Of a stretch of 6,689 nucleotides of DNA, positions 1 through 5,285 are shown in pieces (position 1 is the stretch's first letter; the number at the start of each line of letters is the position of its first letter). A program made the position numbers and the translations under genes. Origin of the DNA: DATJSJ01 sp035504175 (lineage in GTDB: Bacteria > Pseudomonadota > Alphaproteobacteria > Acetobacterales > Acetobacteraceae); the NCBI GenBank assembly GCA_035504175.1, contig DATJSJ010000251.1, positions 1 through 6,689 on the forward strand, in the 5' to 3' direction. A model generated the notes under the pieces. The model was not told the DNA's origin. It saw only the letters and a list, made by a program, of their open reading frames with translations, and searched no databases.

Positions 1-2
1 TT

Positions 3-26
3 GGTTCTTTTTTTCAGAAAAGAACC
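3..26. repeat. AT-rich perfect inverted repeat (hairpin)
   Basis: The left arm GGTTCTTTT (3-11) is the exact reverse complement of AAAAGAACC (18-26), with a six-base loop at 12-17. It stands out from the GC-rich surroundings. Bases after the right arm are pyrimidine-rich (TCTTCCTT) but not a clean T run. It could be an intrinsic terminator for a gene beyond the left edge, or a copy of a dispersed intergenic palindrome. From memory, similar GGTTCTTTT palindromes recur between genes in Acetobacteraceae, but I could not check this. Confidence 0.6.
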
Positions 27-61
27 TCTTCCTTGACCCTCTGCGCCCCAAGCTAAAGCCA

Positions 62-88
62 TTGCCTAACCTTCGCCGCTCTGATACT
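62..88 (+). promoter_or_regulatory. Weak candidate promoter for the arsR-SRPBCC unit
   Basis: TTGCCT (62-67) and GATACT (83-88) each match the sigma-70 consensus at four of six positions, with a short 15-base spacer. A better -35-like TTGACC lies at 33-38 but has no good -10 at the right distance. If GATACT is the -10, transcription would start at about 95-96, practically on the GTG start codon of the arsR-like gene. The call rests on sequence match alone. Confidence 0.25.
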
Positions 89-95
89 AAAGTCC

Positions 96-458
96 GTGCT
101 TAACCAATCCGCCGTCCTCGACCGCACGCTTCAGGCGCTCGCCGACCCGGCGCGCCGCGCCATGGTCGAGCGGCTCGCGCGCGGCGCCGCCTCGGTGAGC
201 GAGCTGGCGCGGCCGCTCGCGATGTCGCTTCCCGCGGTGATGCAGCACCTCGCGGTGCTGGAGAAGGCGGGCGTGGTGGCGACGGAAAAGCGCGGCCGGG
301 TGCGCACCTGCCGCATCGAGCCGCAGGCGTTGCACCAGGTGGAGGCTTGGGTGCAGGCGCGACGCGCCGAATGGGAACGCCGGCTGGACCGGCTCGGCGA
401 CTACCTCGCCGAGCTGCAGGCCGGAGACAACGGAGGAACTGATGGATCAGAGCGATGA
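96..458 (+). CDS. ArsR-family winged-helix transcriptional regulator
   Basis: This 120-residue protein has the usual length and layout of an ArsR/SmtB-type dimeric DNA-binding repressor. The N-terminal helix carries the ADPARRAMVERL signature (residues 17-28). The helix-turn-helix runs from about residue 34 to 61 (VSELARPLAMSLPAVMQHL, then LEKAGVV), followed by a basic wing (EKRGRVRTCRI, 64-74). It has one cysteine, C72, and lacks the ELCVCDL metal site, so metal sensing is unlikely. It fits the ArsR subgroup that sits next to AHSA1/SRPBCC genes and probably controls its own operon; the ligand is unknown. GTG at 96 is chosen because it keeps the whole N-terminal helix, whereas the first internal ATG (162) would remove 22 residues. 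No Shine-Dalgarno is visible, so leaderless translation is possible. The end overlaps the next gene by 17 bases. Confidence 0.92.
   Translation: MLNQSAVLDRTLQALADPARRAMVERLARGAASVSELARPLAMSLPAVMQHLAVLEKAGVVATEKRGRVRTCRIEPQALHQVEAWVQARRAEWERRLDRLGDYLAELQAGDNGGTDGSER
432..437 (+). promoter_or_regulatory. Ribosome binding site of the SRPBCC gene
   Basis: GGAGGA lies four bases before the ATG at 442, inside the end of the arsR-like coding region. It fixes the start of the downstream gene and supports co-translation of the pair. Confidence 0.7.
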
Positions 459-1377
459 CGCGGTGGCCCGGCCGGCGCCGCTGGAGATGTCTCGCCATTT
501 CACCGCGCCGCGCGCGCTGGTGTTTGAGGCGTGGAGCACGGCGGAGCACATGAAGCGCTGGTTCTGCCCCGAGGGGCTGACGGTGCCGGAGGCGGAGGTC
601 GATTTTCGCCCCGGCGGCGCCTGCGTGATCTGCATGCGCATGCCGGACGGGCCCGATTTCTGGTCGCGCGGGCACTACATCGAAATCGTGCCGCCGGAGC
701 GCCTCGTCTTCGTCTCCGACGTGTTCATCGAGGAGGTGCGCCGCTTCCGAGCCCACACGACGGTGACGTTCGCCGAGGCGGATGGCGGAACGCGTCTGGC
801 GGTGCGCCAGGTGTACGAGATTTTCGATCCGGCCTGGGCGCACGCGCCGCAGGGGGCCTCGGAAGGTTGGCGCACCACGCTCGACAAGCTCGAGCGCGAG
901 GTGGCGCGGATTCGCGCGGCGTCGGAGCACGCGGTGGCGCATGCGACCTTCACGCTGGAGCGCCACTTCCGCGCCTCTCCCGCGGCGCTGTTCCACGCCC
1001 TGACCGATCCCGCGGCCAAGGCGCGCTGGTTCGGCGGCGGCGATGGCTACACGATGCTGGAGCGCGACATCGATGTTCGCCCGGGTGGGCGCGAGCGCGC
1101 GAAAGGGCGCTGGGCGAACGGCACCGTCTCGACGTTCGACGCCACCTATTTCGACGTCGTGTCGAACGTACGCCTGGTCTATGCCTACGAGATGCATCTC
1201 GACGACCGCCGGATCTCGGTGTCGCTCGCGACGGTGCAGATCAGGGCGGATGACGGCGGGGCGCGGCTCACGATCACCGAGCAGGGCGCGTTCCTCGACA
1301 CCTATGAGGATGGCGGCTCGCGCGAGCAGGGAACGCGGTTCCTGCTGGAACGGCTGGCAGCCTCGGTCGAGAACTAG
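442..1377 (+). CDS. Tandem AHSA1/SRPBCC (START-like) domain protein
   Basis: This 311-residue protein is two complete AHSA1-type SRPBCC domains joined by a short linker (about 158-166). Domain 1 (about 14-157) begins with RHFTAPRALVFEAWS, then MKRWFCP (37-43), the RPGGA turn (56-60), GHYIEIVPPERLVF (77-90) and the closing GWRTTLDKLE helix (142-151). Domain 2 (about 167-308) repeats this plan: LERHFRASPAALFHALTDP (172-190), ARWFGGG (194-200), RPGGRE (213-218), then the EQG and LLERLA segments near the end. Single AHSA1 proteins are usually 140-170 residues, so this is a gene fusion or duplication. SRPBCC folds form a deep hydrophobic pocket that binds lipids, polyketides or other small hydrophobic ligands; no specific ligand or catalytic activity can be read here. 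No signal peptide or membrane segment is seen, so it is probably cytosolic. Pairing with an ArsR regulator is a common arrangement. Confidence 0.9.
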   Translation: MDQSDDAVARPAPLEMSRHFTAPRALVFEAWSTAEHMKRWFCPEGLTVPEAEVDFRPGGACVICMRMPDGPDFWSRGHYIEIVPPERLVFVSDVFIEEVRRFRAHTTVTFAEADGGTRLAVRQVYEIFDPAWAHAPQGASEGWRTTLDKLEREVARIRAASEHAVAHATFTLERHFRASPAALFHALTDPAAKARWFGGGDGYTMLERDIDVRPGGRERAKGRWANGTVSTFDATYFDVVSNVRLVYAYEMHLDDRRISVSLATVQIRADDGGARLTITEQGAFLDTYEDGGSREQGTRFLLERLAASVEN

Positions 1378-1401
1378 GCGCACTCCCAATCTGGCGGCAT
1401 C

Positions 1402-1424
1402 GGGCCCGCGCGTCGCGCGGGCTC
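1402..1424. terminator. GC-rich hairpin between converging units, possible bidirectional terminator
   Basis: GCCCGCGC (1404-1411) pairs perfectly with GCGCGGGC (1415-1422) around a three-base loop, and G·T plus G-C pairs extend the stem to 1402/1424. It lies 24 bases after the stop of the SRPBCC gene and touches the stop codon of the DUF2141 gene on the other strand, which is where a shared terminator would be expected. Neither side has a T run, so intrinsic termination is unproven. In DNA this GC-rich a chance stem is also possible. Confidence 0.4.
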
Positions 1425-1863
1425 ACCGCGCGTAGTCGTGCAGCACCACCGTCACCTGGCCGCCCTTCGGGCCGAGCAGGAAATCCGAGTCATCGAAGCT
1501 CGGCGGGCCGAAGTGAAAAGCGGGATCGCGCGAGAAGCCGATCGGCTCGACCGGCAGGCCGAGGAAGTTGCGGTTGATCCGGCCGTCATCGTTCATGTCC
1601 TGGAACGCCTGCACCGCGTAGATGCCTGGCGGGACGTGGCCGACGACGACGAGCACGCTGCCGGACCTGGATGGCACGCGGGCCTGATACAGGCAGTGCG
1701 GCTGCAGGAATTCCTGCCGCTTGCAGACCGCGACCAGCACGTGGCCGCGGTTGTTCTGCACGCCGGTCACGGTGACGTACAGATCGACCGTCGGCGGCGT
1801 CGCGCAGGCGCAGCTCCCGACGCCGGTCGCGAGCGCCACGGCGGCGACGAGACGGCGGATCAT
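1423..1863 (-). CDS. Small exported DUF2141 protein of the carotenoid operon
   Basis: This 146-residue protein has a basic N-terminus (MIRR), a hydrophobic stretch (about 5-16) and a small-residue region GSCACA (16-21). That is consistent with Sec export and cleavage after A21, or with a non-ideal lipobox ending at C18. The mature part is a beta-rich DUF2141 domain: RGHVLVAVCKRQEF (39-52), then PPGIYAVQAFQDMNDDGRIN (78-97), then GLPVEPIGFSRDP (102-114) and FGPPSFDD (118-125). The segment D89-x-N91-x-D93-G94-x-I96 resembles an EF-hand/dockerin calcium loop. DUF2141 has no established biochemical role. The frame is open further upstream to 2055, but ATG at 1863 is preferred because it gives the signal peptide and forms an ATGA overlap with the glycosyltransferase stop. 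Being last in the operon and exported, it may help place or organise the finished pigment in the envelope; that is inference. Confidence 0.85.
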   Translation of the reverse strand: MIRRLVAAVALATGVGSCACATPPTVDLYVTVTGVQNNRGHVLVAVCKRQEFLQPHCLYQARVPSRSGSVLVVVGHVPPGIYAVQAFQDMNDDGRINRNFLGLPVEPIGFSRDPAFHFGPPSFDDSDFLLGPKGGQVTVVLHDYAR

Positions 1864-2987
1864 GGCGCGGGATAGGCGCGGCCGCGCCAGACCGCCGGCC
1901 GGCCGCGCGCGGCGCGCAGCAGCGCCGCCCACTGGATCGCGAGCAGCCCGAGAACGCCGCACGGATGCAGCAGGGCGGAAACGAAGCGCACGGGCGCGCC
2001 GCGCGGCCGGAAGCGCCAGGCCAGCAGCAGCCGCAGCCCGACGCCGCACGCGCACGCCAGCGCGACGCCGCCGCCCGGGCGCACGATCAGCAGCAGCCAG
2101 GGCAGCACGTGGCCGCCGGCGAGCAGCACGCTCCAGACCGGCAGCGCGACCGGCCTCGCCATGCCCTCGGTCGCATTCTTGCCGAGCCCGGCCCAGACCT
2201 CGGCCGCACCGTCGTACATCCGACAGGTGGCGAAGCGGCTGGCGTCGAACAGTCCGGTCATGATCCCGGCGGCCCGAAAGGCGCGCGGCAGGGTGAGGCC
2301 GTCATGCAGCGACCGGCGGATCGCGGCGTGGCCGCCGGCCTGGCGATAGGCGGTCCGCCGCGCCACCATGAGCTGGCCGCATCCGGCGCCGAGCGAGGGC
2401 GCCGGAAAGATGCGCGCCAGCGGCATCGGCAGGTAGCCGAGCAGCAGGAACTGGATCAGCGGCAGCAGCAGCCGCTCGGCCCAGCTCTGCGTCATCTCGA
2501 ACGGGAAGCCGCTGGCAAGCCCGACCTCGTGCCGTTGCATGAAGCCTGCGATCCGTGACAGCGCGTCCGGCGCCAGACGCACATCTGCGTCCAGGAACAC
2601 CATCAGCTCGTGCGAGGCAAGCGCCGCCAGCCGGGCGCAGGCATGCTGCTTGCCGGACCAGCCCGGCGGCAGCGGCGGCGCCGGCTCGACCCGCAGTCGC
2701 GGATCGCCGAGGCCGCGCGCGATGGCGGCGGTCGCGTCGGTGGAATGGTCGTCGAGCACGATCAGCTCGATCGCGACGCCCCGGCTCGCCAGCACCGCCG
2801 AACAGGCGGCGGCGATGTTGTGCGCCTCGTTGCGGGCCGGGATCAGCACCGAGAGGGCGGGGTGGCCGGGCGCGGGCGCCGGCGCACGGTAGAAGGGCAG
2901 GTTGACCAGGGTCAGCGCCAGCGGCAGCGCCGCCAGGCCTAGCGCCACCCAGTCCAGCATCACCAGGCCTGGCGCGGCGTTCACCAT
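1860..2987 (-). CDS. Membrane-anchored family 2 glycosyltransferase, CrtQ/CruC-like
   Basis: This 375-residue protein has a GT-A fold. It has an N-terminal membrane helix (about 11-32), then LIPARNE (48-54), the nucleotide-binding LDDHSTD (78-84), PPGWSGKQHAC (107-117) and the metal-binding FLDADV (131-136). HDG (228-230) sits about where the catalytic acidic residue of this family is expected. Hydrophobic stretches at about 283-302, 305-324 and 336-357 suggest a C-terminal membrane bundle. The tail WRGRAY (367-372) resembles the conserved end of glycosyltransferases of carotenoid and hopanoid clusters. Its neighbours point to sugar transfer, probably from UDP-glucose, onto a carotenoid hydroxyl or carboxyl group at the inner membrane. 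Donor and acceptor are inferred. ATG at 2987 is chosen: AGGG lies six bases before it, it overlaps the acyltransferase stop by seven bases, and the open frame upstream of it is only an antiphase shadow. A hopanoid-related glycosyltransferase is the main alternative. Confidence 0.88.
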   Translation of the reverse strand: MVNAAPGLVMLDWVALGLAALPLALTLVNLPFYRAPAPAPGHPALSVLIPARNEAHNIAAACSAVLASRGVAIELIVLDDHSTDATAAIARGLGDPRLRVEPAPPLPPGWSGKQHACARLAALASHELMVFLDADVRLAPDALSRIAGFMQRHEVGLASGFPFEMTQSWAERLLLPLIQFLLLGYLPMPLARIFPAPSLGAGCGQLMVARRTAYRQAGGHAAIRRSLHDGLTLPRAFRAAGIMTGLFDASRFATCRMYDGAAEVWAGLGKNATEGMARPVALPVWSVLLAGGHVLPWLLLIVRPGGGVALACACGVGLRLLLAWRFRPRGAPVRFVSALLHPCGVLGLLAIQWAALLRAARGRPAVWRGRAYPAP

Positions 2988-3766
2988 TCGCTGCCCTGGT
3001 GCGACGCATCGAAGTGCTGCCCGCGCGCCAGGGCGGCGGCATGGCGCCAGAGATCGTACACGCCGCCGACGCCGCTCCGGCCCCGCACCAGCGCCAGGAA
3101 CAGGCCCGGATCGCGCGCCATCGACTCCGCCGCCAGCGCATCCATCGTGCCCGTCAGCGCCGCCTCGAGCAGCCCGGTCCACTCCGTGACGCTGCGCTCC
3201 GGGCCGGTCGGGATCGGGGCGCCGAAGCGCAGCAGGGCTTCCGGGCGGCGCTCGTTCCAGAAGGCGAGCTCGATCGCCAGCGGCAGAATCGCGGCACCCG
3301 GCACGCGTCGTGCGAGGTGCGCGACACCGGGGCGCAGCCGCACCGGGCGCCGGCGCGGGTCGGTGAAGTGCCCCTCGGCCGTGACCCAGAGCGCGGTGCG
3401 GCGATCGGCGAGCAGGCGGGTGCCGAGCTGCAGGAAGCGCGCCGCGCCCTGTGGCGTGTCCGGCGCGATGCCGAACACGCCGAGGCGGCGGAAGAAGCGG
3501 TATTTCGCCAGCCCCGCCTGGTCCATCGGGCCGTAGCCGATGCGGTCGCGCAGCAGCGCGCGGGAGACCAGGATGAACAGCGCCGGATCCCACCAGGAAG
3601 GATGGTTGGCGCAGATGATCAGCGGCCGGCCGGCGAGGTCGGGCGGCAGTCCGGTGCGGGAGAGGCGCACCGCGTGGAAGTTGCGCGCGCAATACCAGCG
3701 CAGCCAGAGCCCGAACGCCGCGATCGCGGCCGGCGAGCGGGCGGCGACCGGATCGACGTCAGGCAC
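2981..3766 (-). CDS. PlsC/LPLAT-type acyltransferase, probable carotenoid-glycoside acyltransferase
   Basis: This 261-residue protein belongs to the lysophospholipid/glycerol-phosphate acyltransferase superfamily. Block I is NHPSWWD (54-60), giving the catalytic HX4D pair H55 and D60. Block II is around KYRFFRRLGVFGI (88-100), block III is TAEGHFTDPRRRPVRLRPG (129-147) and block IV is AAILPLAIEL (158-167). Block III keeps E131-G132 but has H-F where the FPEGTR motif has T-R, so the acceptor is probably not plain lysophosphatidate. Between a carotenoid oxidoreductase and a glycosyltransferase, the likely job is to acylate the sugar of a glycosyl carotenoid, as CrtO and CruD do in other pathways; the acceptor is inferred. 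A hydrophobic patch near 13-24 and 61-71 suggests membrane association. GTG at 3766 is preferred over the ATG at 3805 because GGGGAG lies seven bases upstream and the overlap with the preceding stop is only eight bases. Confidence 0.88.
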   Translation of the reverse strand: MPDVDPVAARSPAAIAAFGLWLRWYCARNFHAVRLSRTGLPPDLAGRPLIICANHPSWWDPALFILVSRALLRDRIGYGPMDQAGLAKYRFFRRLGVFGIAPDTPQGAARFLQLGTRLLADRRTALWVTAEGHFTDPRRRPVRLRPGVAHLARRVPGAAILPLAIELAFWNERRPEALLRFGAPIPTGPERSVTEWTGLLEAALTGTMDALAAESMARDPGLFLALVRGRSGVGGVYDLWRHAAALARGQHFDASHQGSEW

Positions 3767-5285
3767 GCAGCCGCTCCCCGGCGCGGGCATCGGCATCGAG
3801 CGCATCGGCCGCGATCCAGCCTGACATCAGCACCATCGGCATGCCCGGTCCGGGATGCGCGGCACCGCCGGCGAGATAGAGGCCGGGCAGCTCGCGCGAG
3901 CGGTTGCCGGGCTTGAAGGCGCCGAAGAACCGGCCGTGGCTGGCGAGGCCGTAGATCGCGCCGTCCAGCACGCGGTAGCGCTCATGGATGTCACGCGGCG
4001 TCAGGTGGCGCTCGACCACGATGCGTTGCTCGAGATCGGCGAGTCCGGCGGAGCGGGCGAGCTTGTCGAGGATGGTGCGGCGATAGGCGGGGAACATCGC
4101 CGCCCAGTCATGATGCGGGCGGAGATAGGGCGTGTGGACCAGCACGTACAGCGCCTCGCCGCCCGGCGGCGCGACGCCGGGCTCGGTGCGCGCCGGGGCC
4201 GCGAGATAGCAGGTGGGATCGGGCGCCGGCTCGCCGCGGCGGTAGATCCAGTCGAACTCCTCCTTCGGGTCGCGCGAGAAGACGAAATCGTGGTGCGCCA
4301 GATGGTCGTAGCCGCGGTCGAGGCCGAGATAGAGCACGACGCCCGAGCAGGCCGGATCGCGGCGCCAGCGCCGGGCGAAGCGCGCGGCCGCCGCGCCGCC
4401 GACCAGCTCGCGATAGGTGCGCACGCTGTCCATGTTGGAAACGACGACATCGAACGGCATCGTCACGCCCGACTCGGTCTCGAGACCGGCGACGCGCCCG
4501 CCGGCGGTCGCGATGCGACGGATGCCGGTGCCGGTTTGCAGCGCGACGCCGAGCTCGGCGGCGAGTGCAGTGAGTGCGGCCGGCACGGCGCGCGTGCCGC
4601 CGATCGGATACCAGACGCCGCCTTCGGTTTGCATATGCGCGATGCCGCACAGCACCGCCGGCGAGCCATACGGCGAGGAGCCGACATATTGCACGAAGTG
4701 GTCGAGCATCTGGGCGACGCGCGCATCGTGCACGCGGCGGCGGATCGTGCCGGCGACGGTCGCACCCATGCGCAGGCTGAGCACGTCCTGCAGCGTCGCG
4801 AGATCCATGTTGCGGCGCAGGTCGATCGTGTCGCGCAGATCCTCGACCGGCCGCCAGAAGAAGAACCGGTCCGAGACCTGGTGCAGCTTTTCCGAGACGC
4901 GCATGAAGGCGCGGAAGCCGGCCGCGTCGCGCGGGCTGACCGCGGCGATGCCGGCGGCGGTCGCGTCCTCCGCATCGCGCAGGTCGAGCACGGCGCCGTC
5001 ATCGAAGAAGCAGCGCCATTGCGGATCGAGCCGCCGCAGGTCGAGCGCGTCGCCCATGTCGTGGCCGGCCTCGGCGAAGATGCGCGCGAGCACGGCGGGC
5101 ACGGTCAGGATCGTCGGGCCCATGTCGAAGCGGAACCCGGCCTCCTCCAGCACCGCCGCCTTGCCGCCGAGCCAGTCGTTCTTCTCGAACAGCGTCACGG
5201 CATGGCCGCGCGCGGCGAGGGTGCAGGCGGCGGCGAGGCCGCCGAGCCCGCCGCCGATCACGCCGACGCGCAGCGCCGCGGTCAC
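3759..5285 (-). CDS. CrtI/CrtP-family FAD carotenoid oxidoreductase (second paralogue)
   Basis: This 508-residue protein is a full-length phytoene-desaturase-family flavoprotein. The N-terminal dinucleotide-binding fold reads VGVIGGGLGG (7-16), ending in FEKNDWLGGKA (33-43), followed by the family block FRFDMGPTIL (51-60). The C-terminal FAD segment is LYLAGGAAHPGPGMPMV (469-485) followed by LMSGWIAAD. Middle landmarks are the GVWYPIGGTRAVP stretch (223-235) and SNMDSVRTY (283-291). CrtI-family enzymes desaturate linear carotenes or, in the CrtP/CrtNb branch, oxidise the terminal methyl group to an aldehyde. The AHPGPGMP ending differs from the THPGSGLP of its neighbour, so the paralogues probably do different steps. 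I lean towards this one acting on an already desaturated carotene (CrtP- or CrtD-like), with low certainty. GTG at 5285 is chosen because it precedes the Rossmann strand directly and makes a GTGA overlap with the gene before it. No strong Shine-Dalgarno is seen, so coupling is likely. Confidence 0.9.
   Translation of the reverse strand: MTAALRVGVIGGGLGGLAAACTLAARGHAVTLFEKNDWLGGKAAVLEEAGFRFDMGPTILTVPAVLARIFAEAGHDMGDALDLRRLDPQWRCFFDDGAVLDLRDAEDATAAGIAAVSPRDAAGFRAFMRVSEKLHQVSDRFFFWRPVEDLRDTIDLRRNMDLATLQDVLSLRMGATVAGTIRRRVHDARVAQMLDHFVQYVGSSPYGSPAVLCGIAHMQTEGGVWYPIGGTRAVPAALTALAAELGVALQTGTGIRRIATAGGRVAGLETESGVTMPFDVVVSNMDSVRTYRELVGGAAAARFARRWRRDPACSGVVLYLGLDRGYDHLAHHDFVFSRDPKEEFDWIYRRGEPAPDPTCYLAAPARTEPGVAPPGGEALYVLVHTPYLRPHHDWAAMFPAYRRTILDKLARSAGLADLEQRIVVERHLTPRDIHERYRVLDGAIYGLASHGRFFGAFKPGNRSRELPGLYLAGGAAHPGPGMPMVLMSGWIAADALDADARAGERLRA
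3774..3779 (-). promoter_or_regulatory. Ribosome binding site deciding the acyltransferase start
   Basis: On the minus strand GGGGAG ends seven bases before the GTG at 3766, and lies inside the end of the second oxidoreductase gene. The nearest ATG (3805) lies upstream of this site and would give a 47-base overlap, so the GTG is the better start. Confidence 0.55.

Noticed and set aside
96..458. Metal-sensing ArsR/SmtB role for the regulator
   Set aside because: The ELCVCDL cysteine motif and clustered His/Cys sites are absent; only one cysteine (C72) is present.
100..1389. Minus-strand open frame of 429 codons antisense to the arsR-like and SRPBCC genes
   Set aside because: Arg/Ala/Pro/His-rich with no family signature. 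The plus strand has two clear protein families over the same bases.
1864..2055. N-terminal extension of the DUF2141 frame, giving 210 residues
   Set aside because: It is Arg/Ala-rich shadow of the glycosyltransferase C-terminus and would bury the signal peptide found after the ATG at 1863.
2988..3692. N-terminal extension of the glycosyltransferase frame, giving a 610-residue protein
   Set aside because: The added 235 residues are low-complexity Arg/Pro/Ala sequence out of phase with the acyltransferase gene. The GT2 domain and its membrane anchor begin naturally at the ATG at 2987.
2999..3916. Plus-strand open frame of 305 codons antisense to the acyltransferase
   Set aside because: No family match recognised; Arg/Gln/Ala bias typical of an antisense shadow. 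The minus strand carries the HX4D acyltransferase.
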